From CAZRCG01 sp964598565 (GTDB lineage Bacteria > Bdellovibrionota > UBA2394), in assembly GCA_964598565.1 (NCBI GenBank), contig CAZRCG010000001.1, positions 186,001 to 250,000 on the forward strand: a DNA stretch of 64,000 bases, in the 5' to 3' direction. Of the stretch, positions 51,637 through 61,119 are shown piece by piece; within the stretch, counting starts at the first letter, position 1; every line of letters begins with the position of its first letter. The notes beneath the pieces were generated by a model. The model did no database searches. It was given only the letters and a program-made list of their open reading frames with translations, and was not told the origin of the DNA. The position numbers and the translations under genes are program-made.

Positions 51637-53499
51637 ATGCAGGGTTTTTTAGAAGCTGTTAAAGAACGCGTCGTATTAGGCGATGGGGCGATGGGCACCA
51701 TGCTCTACTCAAAGGGTATCTATATTAATAGATGCTACGACCAACTCAATCTTGAGAATCCATCGCTTATTGAATCCATTCACAGCGAATATCTTCAAGC
51801 AGGGGCTGAAATTCTTGAGACCAATACCTTCGGCGCCAATCGTTATCGCCTGAAGGCGCATTCGCTTGAAAACCAAGTCGCCGAAATTAACCGGGCCGGC
51901 GTTCGCATCGCGCAGAAAGCGCTTGAGGCGTATTCTGCCAAATCTTTGAAAACAGCGTGGATCGCTGGCTCTGTGGGCCCCCTCGGAGTAGCCATCGAAC
52001 CCCTCGGGCCTCTTACACAGAAAGAAGCTTTCGATATTTATCGTGAACAGGCCGAAGCGCTGCATGAAGGCGTTGATCTTTTTATGGTCGAGACTTTCAC
52101 GCATCTTGCTCAACTGCAAGTCGCTGTCGAAGCCCTGCGCAGCGTCTCGTCTAAGCCCATTGTGGCACTCATGACTCTCAACGACGACGCCGAGTCACTC
52201 GTGGGTGAATCGGTGGAACTGATGGCCAAGGCTTTTGATTCTTTGGCTGTCGATATTGTTGGATTTAATTGCTCCTCAGGGCCCTCCATTGTGCTCGACG
52301 CTGTGGAACGACTGCGCGCTATTACCACCAAACCTATTGCGGTATTTCCGAACGCAGGTATTCCCAAACAAATCGGTGGCCGTTTTATTTATATGTCGAC
52401 GCCCGAATATTTCGGCAGCTTTGCGCGAAAATTTATTACGGTAGGCGTGCATTTGGTCGGCGGCTGTTGCGGCACGACCCCGACGCATATTCGACGCGTG
52501 AAAGATGCGATTCAGGCCAGTGGCTCTGTGAAGCGCTCGATGGAACGCATTGAAATATCTCGCAACGAAGAGAAAGCCGTTCAGGCCGTGCCGGTGGCCG
52601 AGCGAAGTCGTCTTTCTAAAAAATTAGCGGCAGGAAAATTTGGAGTCAGCGTCGAGATTGATCCTCCCAAAGGAACGGCCTTTCAGAAAGCTCTCGACGC
52701 TTCTCGTAAATGCAAAGAAGCCGGTGTCGACTGCATCAATATTGCCGATGGCCCTCGAGCGTCGGCTCGAATGAGTCCGATGAGTATGGCCGTTATTTTG
52801 GAGCGCGATATCGGCATTGAGACTATTATTCATTATTGCTGCCGCGACCGAAATCTCTTGGGGATGCAAAGTGATTTGCTGGGAGCGAATGCGCTCGACC
52901 TTCGAAATGTTTTGATCATCACGGGAGATCCACCCAAATTAGGCGACTATCCTGAAGCCGCTTCAGTATTTGATGTAGATGCCATTGGGCTCACTCGCAT
53001 TGTCAATCGACTCAATCGAGGAATGGACTTGGCCGGCAATCCCATTGGCGCGCCTACCGCTTTCTTTCAAGGGGTGGGATGTAATCCAGGCAGCTTAAAT
53101 TTTGAAGAAGAAATGCGACGTCTCGAGCTTAAGATTGAAGCGGGTGCCGAATATATTTTAACTCAGCCGGTTTACGATCACGCGACTTTTGAAAAGTTTT
53201 TAAAATCGTACAGTCGTTTCAGCAAGAGAATCCCCATCTTGATTGGCATTTGCCCGCTCGCCAGCTTGCGAAACGCGGAGTTTCTGCACAATGAAGTGCC
53301 GGGCATGCAAATTCCTGAAGAAATTTTAAAACGAATGGCCGCGCCTACAAGCCTTGAAGCTCAACGCGATGAGGGCATTTTAATTGCCCGCGAAGCGCTG
53401 ACACTCTTTCGACGCGACGTTCAGGGCACCTATATTATGCCACCGTTCAATCGAGCGGATATTGCACTTAATGTCTTAGAAGGATTCATCGAGTCATGA
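51637..53499 (+). CDS. Fused homocysteine S-methyltransferase - methylenetetrahydrofolate reductase
   Basis: A 620-residue bifunctional enzyme of methionine and one-carbon metabolism, of the YitJ type. Residues 1-300 are a zinc-dependent homocysteine methyltransferase domain (LGDGAMGTMLY, GANRYRL, and the zinc ligands GFNC and GGCCGTTPTHI). Residues 325-620 are a MetF-like FAD barrel (VSVEIDPPKGT, IITGDPPK, GVGCNPGSLNFEEE, ILTQPVYD). The first domain could donate methyl groups to homocysteine and the second makes methyl-THF; coupling of the two is inferred. ATG 51637 has only a weak AGG site, but earlier starts lack family sequence. It overlaps deoC by 4 bases. Confidence 0.92.
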   Translation: MQGFLEAVKERVVLGDGAMGTMLYSKGIYINRCYDQLNLENPSLIESIHSEYLQAGAEILETNTFGANRYRLKAHSLENQVAEINRAGVRIAQKALEAYSAKSLKTAWIAGSVGPLGVAIEPLGPLTQKEAFDIYREQAEALHEGVDLFMVETFTHLAQLQVAVEALRSVSSKPIVALMTLNDDAESLVGESVELMAKAFDSLAVDIVGFNCSSGPSIVLDAVERLRAITTKPIAVFPNAGIPKQIGGRFIYMSTPEYFGSFARKFITVGVHLVGGCCGTTPTHIRRVKDAIQASGSVKRSMERIEISRNEEKAVQAVPVAERSRLSKKLAAGKFGVSVEIDPPKGTAFQKALDASRKCKEAGVDCINIADGPRASARMSPMSMAVILERDIGIETIIHYCCRDRNLLGMQSDLLGANALDLRNVLIITGDPPKLGDYPEAASVFDVDAIGLTRIVNRLNRGMDLAGNPIGAPTAFFQGVGCNPGSLNFEEEMRRLELKIEAGAEYILTQPVYDHATFEKFLKSYSRFSKRIPILIGICPLASLRNAEFLHNEVPGMQIPEEILKRMAAPTSLEAQRDEGILIAREALTLFRRDVQGTYIMPPFNRADIALNVLEGFIES

Positions 53500-54188
53500 G
53501 CCTTGCCGCATCGACCTTAGAGCTCCAAAATTTAGCGGTGTGTATTGATCATACGCTGCTAAAGCCAGAGGCTCGAGAAAGCGACTTTGAAAAACTCTGT
53601 CGCGAAGCGAAAGAGTTTTCGTTTTACAGCGTATGCATCCCTGGCTCGTGGCTCGAGCTTGCGCGCGACGAACTTGCGAATAGCTCAGTGAAATTATGCT
53701 CTGTTGCAGGATTTCCCTTAGGGTCTCAAGATCGTCACACCAAAATGGCAGAGATTCGATCGCTCCTAGAGCTCGGCGCTGATGAGGTTGATATGGTGCT
53801 AAATATTGGAAAGCTGAAGAGTGGATTACGAGAAGCTGTCTTCGACGAACTTAAAGCGGCTCGAGAGGCTACCGGTGATCGTGTATTAAAAATTATTATC
53901 GAAACTACACTTCTGTCGCGTGACGAAAAAATTGTCGCCTGTGAACTCGTGTCGGCCAGTGGCGCAGACTTTGTAAAAACATCGACAGGTTTTGCAGGAG
54001 GTGGTGCCACCATCGAGGATATTCAACTTATGAAAGAGATCGTGGGGGATGCCGTTCGTATTAAAGCGAGTGGAGGTATTCGAAATCGTGCGTTTGCTCT
54101 CGAGCTTCTGCAAGCAGGCGCTCATCGATTGGGGACCTCACAATCGGTCGCACTGGTTCGAGGAGATGAGGCAGCCCATGGATACTAA
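53496..54188 (+). CDS. deoC: Deoxyribose-phosphate aldolase DeoC
   Basis: Class I aldolase splitting deoxyribose 5-phosphate to acetaldehyde and glyceraldehyde 3-phosphate. The 230-residue protein shows CIDHTLLKPEA, the VAGFPLGSQ block, ADEVDMVLNIGKLKSG, the Schiff-base lysine in FVKTSTGFAGGGAT and the second lysine in RIKASGGIR. The ATG at 53496 overlaps the methyltransferase stop (ATGA). It is the first of four nucleoside-catabolism genes. Full length, nothing missing. Confidence 0.96.
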   Translation: MSLAASTLELQNLAVCIDHTLLKPEARESDFEKLCREAKEFSFYSVCIPGSWLELARDELANSSVKLCSVAGFPLGSQDRHTKMAEIRSLLELGADEVDMVLNIGKLKSGLREAVFDELKAAREATGDRVLKIIIETTLLSRDEKIVACELVSASGADFVKTSTGFAGGGATIEDIQLMKEIVGDAVRIKASGGIRNRAFALELLQAGAHRLGTSQSVALVRGDEAAHGY

Positions 54189-55497
54189 AAAGCCATCGGA
54201 GAAGTTGGCCTCTGTTGCAGCTAACGGTATAGTCCGCTCTAAGTCGGCCTCTGGGGCGACTGACGAAAAAGAACACTCTCTGTCACACCCTTCATTTCGC
54301 CGTATCGTCATTTTGGTCTTAGATAGTTTGGGAGTTGGCGCTCTTGCCGATGCTGCAGACTTTGGCGATGAAGGCGCCCACACGCTACGCCATCTATGGG
54401 ATAAACGAGGGAGCCTCACGCTCCCAAATCTGGAACGAATGGGACTCTTAACCTTCGCCGATCGAGGAACTCCTCCCTCCCAAGTGCCAAGCTACTTTAC
54501 GCGGCTCAAAGAGCAATCTCAGGGAAAAGATACGACGACCGGCCACTGGGAAATGATGGGCCTTATTTTAGAAAAAGGTTTTGAGACATTTCCTAACGGA
54601 TTTCCTCTCTCGTTTATGCAGCATTGGTCACAAAAAACCGGCTGCGGTTTTCTTGCTAATCGCACGGCTAGCGGTACCCAAATTATAGAAGAGCTCGGCG
54701 AGGAACATCAGAAAAGTGGTAAGCCCATTATCTATACTTCGGCCGATTCAGTGTTTCAAATTGCGGCGCACGAAGAAACGTTTGGTCTGGAGCGCCTTTA
54801 CGCTTTGTGTGAACAAAGTCGCCAACTCTTTGATGACTCCGCGTACAAAGTGGGTCGCGTGATTGCGAGACCTTTTGTTGGCTCTGCGGGCTCGTACCGC
54901 CGCACTAGCCATCGTCACGATTATTCAGCTCAGCCTCCAGTCGCCTTGATTCCTGAGGTCTTGCAAAAGGCTGGCGTTCGCACCTTAGGTATCGGAAAAA
55001 TTCCTGATATCTTTGCCAATCGCGGCTTTGATAGATCGTTGCCCGGAAAGAACGACAGCCAGTCGTTTCAATCGACCTGTGACGCGCTTGAGCAAAGCGC
55101 TCATTCTGGTGAGCCCACCTTCATTTTTTCGAATCTCAACGATTTAGATATGCTCTACGGTCATCGTCGAGATACCGAGGGCTATGCCAAGAATTTGGAG
55201 CTCATCGACTCGCTGCTGCCATCGCTTTTGTCGAAATTGAGCGCGGACGATTTGCTCATGATCACCGCTGATCACGGCAACGATCCATCGTTTAAAGGTA
55301 CAGACCATACAAGAGAGTATATTCCGTTAATTCTCTTTTCGTTTCGTTTTGGACTCGGGCCCATTGCAGCACGTCGTTTAGCCGATCGCGAAACCTTTGC
55401 CGATATTGGAGCCACGCTGCTCGAGAATTTTGGCATTCCGTCGGAAGCGACGAGCGCCTTGAAGGGAACGAGTCTCTTAGAGCGCCTAACAAAATGA
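54178..55497 (+). CDS. deoB: Phosphopentomutase DeoB
   Basis: Interconverts (deoxy)ribose 1- and 5-phosphates, linking the phosphorylases to DeoC. Alkaline-phosphatase fold with manganese ligands in VLDSLGVGALADAADFGDEGAHTL, the phosphorylatable threonine in DTTTGHWEMMG, and ITADHGNDPS with TDHTREYIPL (in part). I start it at ATG 54178 (GAGG 7 nt upstream), giving 439 residues. This overlaps deoC by 11 bases and leaves a roughly 35-residue N-terminal extension (Ser/Lys-rich) before the conserved IVILVLDSLG. The usual length is near 400, so a later start is possible. Confidence 0.93.
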   Translation: MDTKKPSEKLASVAANGIVRSKSASGATDEKEHSLSHPSFRRIVILVLDSLGVGALADAADFGDEGAHTLRHLWDKRGSLTLPNLERMGLLTFADRGTPPSQVPSYFTRLKEQSQGKDTTTGHWEMMGLILEKGFETFPNGFPLSFMQHWSQKTGCGFLANRTASGTQIIEELGEEHQKSGKPIIYTSADSVFQIAAHEETFGLERLYALCEQSRQLFDDSAYKVGRVIARPFVGSAGSYRRTSHRHDYSAQPPVALIPEVLQKAGVRTLGIGKIPDIFANRGFDRSLPGKNDSQSFQSTCDALEQSAHSGEPTFIFSNLNDLDMLYGHRRDTEGYAKNLELIDSLLPSLLSKLSADDLLMITADHGNDPSFKGTDHTREYIPLILFSFRFGLGPIAARRLADRETFADIGATLLENFGIPSEATSALKGTSLLERLTK

Positions 55498-55584
55498 GCG
55501 TCTGTGGAAATACCTTCCTCGCCACTTAGAAAACGACCAATTCTTCTCGCCTCTTTCGAAGCTTCCGCGCTTTAATGAGACATC

Positions 55585-56898
55585 ATGAGTGATCTTTTAC
55601 GGCTCATTCTAAAAAAGCGTGAGGGTCTTACCCTCAACGATCGTGATATTGATTATTGGATCAGTTCACTCACCAGTCGTAGCCCTCCTCCCGATTATCA
55701 AATCGCAAGCCTTCTCGCGTTTATTTATCAACAGGGCATGAATGAACACGAAACAGCGAAACTCACTCAGGCTATGCGATTGTCAGGCACTCAGTTCGAT
55801 TACAAAACATTTCCCAAGGGAGCTCGCTTTATTGATAAGCACTCCACGGGAGGCGTCGGAGATAAAATTACCATTCCGCTGATGCCTCTTGTTTTGGCCT
55901 GCGATGAGAGTTTTTATTATCCCACCATTGCAGGCCGAGGTCTCGGCCATACAGGAGGCACGGTCGATAAGCTCGAAAGTATTCCTGGCTTTCAGTGTGG
56001 CATACCCATGTCTTCGTTTTATCGACTTCTAAAAAAAAATAGGGGCGCCTTTCTGGCGCAAACGAAAGAAATTACGCCGGCCGATCGTATTCTTTATTCG
56101 CTACGCGATGTCACGGGAACCGTGGAAAGTATTCCCCTCATCACCGCGAGTATTTTATCGAAAAAACTTTCAGAGTCCCTCGACTTTCTTATTCTCGATA
56201 TTAAATATGGCAACGGCGCCTTTTTGCCTCGCCTTGAAGAAACCGATCGCCTGGCAAAGAGCTTGCTTCACGTGGCGACTCACGCCAAGGTCCCCGCCAA
56301 TGTTTTTATTACTCGCATGGACACCCCACTTGGCGCCTATACGGGACATCTCCACGAGATTTATGAAAGCTTAAGAATTCTTAAGGGCGAAGGCCCGGTC
56401 TCATCAACAGAACTTACCTTCGCTTTTGCCGAGCGATTTCTTGTATTCGCCGGCATGACACCCGATCGCGCTCGCCGGGCCATCGAACATTCCATCACCA
56501 CGGGCAGAGCTTTCGATCAATTTGTTCGACTGATCGAGGGACAAGGCGGCTCGCTCGTTAAGTTTGAGAAACTTTGGAAAACGAAGAAGGTGAAACGCAA
56601 AGTCATCACCGCTCCGCGCCGTGGCACTGTGCTCTTTGATGTGCGAAAACTCGGCTATGCGCTGATGGAAATCGGCGGCGGCCGAAAAACTCTGAAAGAT
56701 AAAATAGACACATCCGCCGGGCTTTATCATCCGGTCGAAAGCGGAGACTTCGTTCAACTCGATCAGGAGCTCCTGACGATTTATTATCGCAGCGATGCGA
56801 AAATGGAGAACGCGCTACGACTTTTTACCGATGCCATTCGCATCGTCGACGAGCCTCTTGAAAAACATCCTCTCATTCGAAAGGTCTTAACGGCTTGA
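55585..56898 (+). CDS. deoA: Pyrimidine-nucleoside (thymidine) phosphorylase
   Basis: Cleaves thymidine, and perhaps uridine, with phosphate to base and pentose 1-phosphate. The 437-residue protein carries the signature blocks: KHSTGGVGDKITIPLMPL (phosphate site), AGRGLGHTGGTVDKLESIPGF, and LDIKYGNGAFLP where most members have DVK.G.GAFM. Whether it is thymidine-specific or broad cannot be read from the sequence. It starts 87 bases after deoB and its stop overlaps the punA start. Confidence 0.94.
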   Translation: MSDLLRLILKKREGLTLNDRDIDYWISSLTSRSPPPDYQIASLLAFIYQQGMNEHETAKLTQAMRLSGTQFDYKTFPKGARFIDKHSTGGVGDKITIPLMPLVLACDESFYYPTIAGRGLGHTGGTVDKLESIPGFQCGIPMSSFYRLLKKNRGAFLAQTKEITPADRILYSLRDVTGTVESIPLITASILSKKLSESLDFLILDIKYGNGAFLPRLEETDRLAKSLLHVATHAKVPANVFITRMDTPLGAYTGHLHEIYESLRILKGEGPVSSTELTFAFAERFLVFAGMTPDRARRAIEHSITTGRAFDQFVRLIEGQGGSLVKFEKLWKTKKVKRKVITAPRRGTVLFDVRKLGYALMEIGGGRKTLKDKIDTSAGLYHPVESGDFVQLDQELLTIYYRSDAKMENALRLFTDAIRIVDEPLEKHPLIRKVLTA

Positions 56899-57740
56899 AG
56901 AATTCAAAAAAGAAACTCCATTCTGAATTCGACGCCATTCGTGAAACCGCCACAGCCCTGCAATCTGCTTTTGGAAAAGCGCCCCAACTGGCGGCCGTAC
57001 TCGGTAGTGGCTTTAGCGTCTTCGCCGACAGTCTCGTCGCGCGCAAAAAAGTTAAGACCACCGATATCGTCGCTAGCCTCCAATCCTCCGTGCCCGGACA
57101 TCGAGGCGAACTTTTTCTCTCAGAGGTCGAAAGTCGAAAGCTCCTGCTTGTCTCGGGACGAGTTCATGGCTATGAGGGCCATGGCCCCGATCGTGTCGTG
57201 CATCTATTACGAGCTCTCAAACTTTGGGGTATCCACCATTTTATTTTAACGAACGCGAGTGGTTCGACGCGACTCTCCTTTAAACCTGGCGACCTCGCGC
57301 TGATTAAAGATCATATCAACTTTACCGGAAGGAATCCCCTTACAGGAGCGGAGCTGTTCTCAGGACCTCGCTTTCCTGATATGGGCGATGCCTATTCTAA
57401 ACAGTGGCGACTGAGCACCCTGAAATTGGCCCGCGCTCGAAAGCTTCGACTGAAGCAAGGGGTCTATATGGGTGTGAATGGACCATCGTTTGAAACACCC
57501 GCTGAAATTAAGGCCTTTGCAAAGCTCGGCGCCGACTTCGTGGGTATGTCGACCGTTTGGGAGACGATCGCTCTTCGGCAAATGGGCGCCTCGGTATTAG
57601 GGCTTTCTTGCATTACCAACTATGGCTGCGGACTCACCTCGCGTCCGCTTAGTCATTCAGACGTTTTAGAAGTGAGCGAGCGCTCGAAATCTCGGATGAT
57701 CGCGGCTTTGCACCTCTGCATCAAAAGTTTTATGCCCTAA
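56895..57740 (+). CDS. punA: Purine-nucleoside phosphorylase
   Basis: Cleaves purine (deoxy)nucleosides with phosphate. The 281-residue protein is of the trimeric PNP class: LAAVLGSGFSVFAD, SGRVHGYEGHG, LTNASGSTRLSFKPGDLALIKDHINFTGRNPL (in part), GPSFETPAEIKAF and VGMSTVWETIALRQMG. The base-recognising segment is CITNYGCGL, varied from the usual CITNLAAG. The start is TTG 56895 overlapping the deoA stop (TTGA), so the gene is translationally coupled. Confidence 0.93.
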   Translation: MKNSKKKLHSEFDAIRETATALQSAFGKAPQLAAVLGSGFSVFADSLVARKKVKTTDIVASLQSSVPGHRGELFLSEVESRKLLLVSGRVHGYEGHGPDRVVHLLRALKLWGIHHFILTNASGSTRLSFKPGDLALIKDHINFTGRNPLTGAELFSGPRFPDMGDAYSKQWRLSTLKLARARKLRLKQGVYMGVNGPSFETPAEIKAFAKLGADFVGMSTVWETIALRQMGASVLGLSCITNYGCGLTSRPLSHSDVLEVSERSKSRMIAALHLCIKSFMP

Positions 57741-57766
57741 GGGGGATAAAGTAAGAATATCCCCCT
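57740..57766 (+). terminator. Hairpin at the end of the deo-punA operon
   Basis: AGGGGGATA at 57740-57748 and TATCCCCCT at 57758-57766 form a perfect 9-bp stem with a 9-nt loop directly after the punA stop. There is no T-run, so it may need a factor or may serve mainly as a 3' stability hairpin. Confidence 0.6.
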
Positions 57767-58111
57767 GAAAGGGATATCGAAGCTATACAACTATTCTAGT
57801 GAAAAATTATGCACACAGACTACTTCAGAACACGCAAAGACGGTTTCTTGAAAGTCATCAAACAGTGTTCGAGTCGCCAAGTCAAGGACATACCCCATAG
57901 TCGTACGTTAACACGGCATTAGCGGGCAATTGAAAGAGATATCCAACTCCATGGGCGAAAACCTCACATAAGTCGTTTCATCGCTAAATCTGAAGATTGA
58001 CAATCAGCCTGAATTTTGGAACCTATACAAACGTAAACGTGAGGCGCTTGTTGGTTCCTTGATTTTGTTCCCTATGGTGCTTTATTTTGTTCTGCATGGT
58101 GGAGGAAGCGT
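57767..58111. other. Non-coding region before the secreted-protein genes
   Basis: No credible gene was found in 345 bases. A 37-codon frame at 57809-57922 lacks a ribosome site. TTGACA at 57997-58002 and TATACA at 58024-58029 look like promoter boxes, but 21 bases apart. A T-rich stretch before 58100 may hold the actual promoter for the next gene. Confidence 0.4.
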
Positions 58112-58576
58112 ATGAAAACTTTAAAACTAGGTTTGATTTTAGCATTCGGTTGGCTTGGTTCGGCAGGAGGGAACCCGTACGCGACGGATGAGCTCTGCCA
58201 TGAATTGAATGAAATTAAGAAAAAGTTTATGGCCTGCGATGGTCACTATTCCCTAAAGCTGAAGCCTGCTGATGGGGAAATTGGAAATTCGGTCGATGAT
58301 GCTTTGGATCTTGGAAAGGCAGCTTTTTATATAGGTATGTTGCTCAATGATGTGACTTCATGCTTCGTAAGTCCCTCTATGGCGATTGCCGGAAGTGATG
58401 ATGATGGTTCCTTAACTCTGAATTTTAGGTGGAACGATGCTAGCTTTCTTTGCACAGGCGTTCAGTGGCCTGACCTCCCATTTCGTCAGATGAGCACGGG
58501 GGAGATTAAAACTCGAGCTTTTAACAAAATAGTTAAGGTTCCAAATAGTCGCATCGTTGGCTTCCGCTGTTACTGA
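58112..58576 (+). CDS. Small secreted hypothetical protein (154 aa)
   Basis: A short exported protein: the signal peptide MKTLKLGLILAFGWLGSAGG is followed by a mature part of about 130 residues with five Cys (CHELNEIKKKFMACDG, TSCFV, FLCTGV, a C-terminal GFRCY), suggesting disulphides and a periplasmic or extracellular location. I do not recognise a family. ATG 58112 has GGAGG 6 nt upstream, a strong site. It opens a row of three secreted unknown proteins on the plus strand with very short gaps, so an operon is likely. Confidence 0.65.
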   Translation: MKTLKLGLILAFGWLGSAGGNPYATDELCHELNEIKKKFMACDGHYSLKLKPADGEIGNSVDDALDLGKAAFYIGMLLNDVTSCFVSPSMAIAGSDDDGSLTLNFRWNDASFLCTGVQWPDLPFRQMSTGEIKTRAFNKIVKVPNSRIVGFRCY

Positions 58577-58591
58577 CGAGTAGTTCACCTT

Positions 58592-59857
58592 ATGAAGGCA
58601 CATCCTTTGAGGATATTGATCGCACGTTGTTTGTTTTTGCTGTCGTGTATTCCTCAGGTTTTAGGTGGCGAGAGGCCTGTCGAATCTGAATTGGATGTTC
58701 TTCATAGCCCCCATGCTCTCAACAGGGCTTTAGAGTACCAGGATAGTATTGATAAGCTTCGGCAGGTGGCGTCTAATGTTGACCTCATTGCATTGGGATT
58801 CGGAGTTCCCAATGATTTTATAGGTGTGCTGCAAGTCGCTCTCGATTTAGCAAAAGCTCATCCGATGGAGGTTGGGTACATCGCTGTCGATATTTCTACG
58901 ATGTATTTTTATCAGTTGGACATAGCGAGAACTCAGAAACAACCCTTGGCGTCGCTGCCAACGCCCCTTTTTTTTGATGAGAGAGACTCACAGATTGAGC
59001 AGTTTGCAGAGTTTTTATTAAAGCTGGAAGCTATTAACGAAGAGCGTCGATCAAAGGGGTTCGCAGAAGTAAGGCTTTATCCGGTTGGGCATCCTCAATT
59101 GCCAGATCGCGTTCATGGTTTTCAATCGGGGGAAGACGACCCTATGTTATTTGCTTTGGAGGCGATGGAGTGGGCAAGCAAATTACTCAGGGTCTATTCA
59201 GCGGACGATGTTTCAAGGCGTACAAAAGCAAAGTATCCAAAGAATGGGTCAGACCGTCTGATTAAAAAGAATTTTGGTATTGCTGTTCTCCCTGCGCAAT
59301 TTATTGCTGTGAGTAGCTACGATATACAAATAGGGCCGAATGCATTTTGGAAGGGCGCTTCTAGTACGGTTGTTCATTTGACACATCCCCCTCACCAACA
59401 GTTTCTTGATAATAAATGGAAAGAGCTTATGAGCCTTCCTCCCTGGCGGAACGAGGATTTGTATAAGACTTTGCGAAGTGAGGTCGTCGCTGCTTATGAA
59501 GCTTTGCGTCGTGAGGAGGGATTGGACTCCAATTCCTCTGAAACGATGAGAACAACGATGAGAACTTGGAGGGTGGCTTCGGTACTGTTTCATAATCCGT
59601 ATCAGCGACTTGAAGGTTCAACCCCATGGCGAGAATTTCTAAGTCTCTTAACCAGGGTTTTCATAACGGAGTTATCTGGCAACCAAACGTTGTATGACGT
59701 TAGAGACTCAAATTTTCGCCAAGCCTTCGATCGATTGTTGGGTGGCATGCCCCATTGGGCTCGTTCGAACGCACCTGATCCAGGCCGAGTGGCAAACTAC
59801 ATTGTTATTCCACCAAAATCTTGTATACCTGAGATAGCAAGGCTCGGAAAAAATTGA
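58592..59857 (+). CDS. Secreted hypothetical protein (421 aa)
   Basis: A protein with a signal peptide (RILIARCLFLLSCIPQVLGG) and a mostly helical mature part (for example DSIDKLRQVASNVDLIALGF, TLRSEVVAAYEALRREEG), one PPHQQFLDNKWKELMSLPPWRNEDL segment and few Cys. No catalytic motif was found; HExxH is absent. The start is ATG 58592, 15 bases after the previous stop, with a weak ribosome site, so it is probably coupled. The next gene begins 5 bases after it. Function unknown; an exported enzyme or structural partner of its neighbours is possible. Confidence 0.6.
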   Translation: MKAHPLRILIARCLFLLSCIPQVLGGERPVESELDVLHSPHALNRALEYQDSIDKLRQVASNVDLIALGFGVPNDFIGVLQVALDLAKAHPMEVGYIAVDISTMYFYQLDIARTQKQPLASLPTPLFFDERDSQIEQFAEFLLKLEAINEERRSKGFAEVRLYPVGHPQLPDRVHGFQSGEDDPMLFALEAMEWASKLLRVYSADDVSRRTKAKYPKNGSDRLIKKNFGIAVLPAQFIAVSSYDIQIGPNAFWKGASSTVVHLTHPPHQQFLDNKWKELMSLPPWRNEDLYKTLRSEVVAAYEALRREEGLDSNSSETMRTTMRTWRVASVLFHNPYQRLEGSTPWREFLSLLTRVFITELSGNQTLYDVRDSNFRQAFDRLLGGMPHWARSNAPDPGRVANYIVIPPKSCIPEIARLGKN

Positions 59858-59862
59858 TCTTG

Positions 59863-61071
59863 ATGATGAGAGCTCAAAAAATTTGGCTGTCATTGCGGGT
59901 TTTAGCAGTATTTGTGGTGGCTACGATTGACTATGGAAAAGCAGCTGATTGTGACTTGGCTGTAGCGGGTATCTTGAGCGTTCGTAGCGATAGCGAGCAT
60001 GCTCCGAATCCATACGAGGCATCTGTTATTCGCTGGCGTATCAATCAAGTAAGACAGCTTTATCCCTATGACTCGCCTTTTTCGAATATGAGCAAGCCTA
60101 TCGAGGTCGCCTTTTTTTTAGAAAATGAAGATCCAGATCTTATGAGAACCACAAGCGGTTGGGATCGAGTTCGAACCGTACTGAAATTGCCGATACTGGG
60201 GGGGCATCGGAAAGAAAATATTGCGGAGCGTCTTCGATGGGCAGGCGGGATTCAATACCATGAAATAGCGCATGTGTTTACGGAACGGTATATGGAAGCG
60301 AAATCTCCTTATTGGCGAGCTTATTCGCGCAGCATGGCCGCTTATAGCAAGATCTCGATTCGAGATAACTTGCAAGAAGACGCAGCTGGCTTTGCAAAAG
60401 AGGTAGGGTGGCCCGTTTTTTTGACAGGTCAAGATTATCAGAGTTTCGGTTGGCCATCGCATCGTGTGGACAGGGCGATAGAGTTAGAGCAACGCTTGCG
60501 GTCAGCGTCTGATATGGCTCAGATTAGGTCGGCGGCGCTTAGAGGTTCCATAGAACTCTATATTTTTGAAGTTTATGATGAGCTGATAAGCGACTTAGTG
60601 GCAGCCATTCTAAGTTCGGATGGAGCCATAATGCATCAATTACTTGGAGATGAAACTAGAAATTTTCTTATCGCATCTCGTCGAAGCGCTTCGTCAGAGC
60701 GACCGAAGTACATACTTCCTAGAACCGAGCTAACCTATCGCTCGGGGCATATTGCATCAACAACAGTCTACGGTTATCCAAAAAATTTGACGCCTTATGG
60801 GGCGTTGCCTGCTTCAATGGCGTGGCTTTGGAGCAAAGCAGGGGAAATCAGTGCGACTCGTTTAATTAATATTTTGCTTGAGAGCGTGGTGCGTGAGTTT
60901 GACTCCAGAATTTTGGAATACGACAGGCGACTTTCAAATTTCGATGACCCATTTATACCGGGGGTACATGATAATCCACTACTTCTCTCCTATGCAGATG
61001 TGGATGCGCGCCTACAGTCCCGATTGAAAGAGGAGTTTCTCAGATCTGCCAACAATTCGAATGTGGACTAG
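59863..61071 (+). CDS. Secreted putative zinc metallopeptidase (HEIAH)
   Basis: A 402-residue protein with signal peptide (LSLRVLAVFVVATIDYGKAA) and a zinc-site motif HEIAH at 133-137 (GIQYHEIAHVFTERY). A second acidic segment, EVYDELISDLVAAI near 236-249, could supply the third ligand as in gluzincins. I cannot name the family. The start is ATG 59863 (another ATG follows at 59866); a TTG at 59854 would overlap the upstream gene. The stop codon TAG lies in the CTAG target duplication of the IS remnant that follows, but the target itself supplies the stop, so the protein is probably whole. Confidence 0.65.
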   Translation: MMRAQKIWLSLRVLAVFVVATIDYGKAADCDLAVAGILSVRSDSEHAPNPYEASVIRWRINQVRQLYPYDSPFSNMSKPIEVAFFLENEDPDLMRTTSGWDRVRTVLKLPILGGHRKENIAERLRWAGGIQYHEIAHVFTERYMEAKSPYWRAYSRSMAAYSKISIRDNLQEDAAGFAKEVGWPVFLTGQDYQSFGWPSHRVDRAIELEQRLRSASDMAQIRSAALRGSIELYIFEVYDELISDLVAAILSSDGAIMHQLLGDETRNFLIASRRSASSERPKYILPRTELTYRSGHIASTTVYGYPKNLTPYGALPASMAWLWSKAGEISATRLINILLESVVREFDSRILEYDRRLSNFDDPFIPGVHDNPLLLSYADVDARLQSRLKEEFLRSANNSNVD

Positions 61072-61119
61072 GCTCTGTCCGGCGAATATCTGAAGTAATT
61101 CATTTATAAATTGGTGACT

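Noticed and set aside
57809..57922. 37-codon frame
   Set aside because: No ribosome site and no recognisable sequence; length is within chance expectation.
57997..58029. TTGACA and TATACA as a promoter for the secreted-protein genes
   Set aside because: The spacing is 21 bases, outside the usual 16-18.
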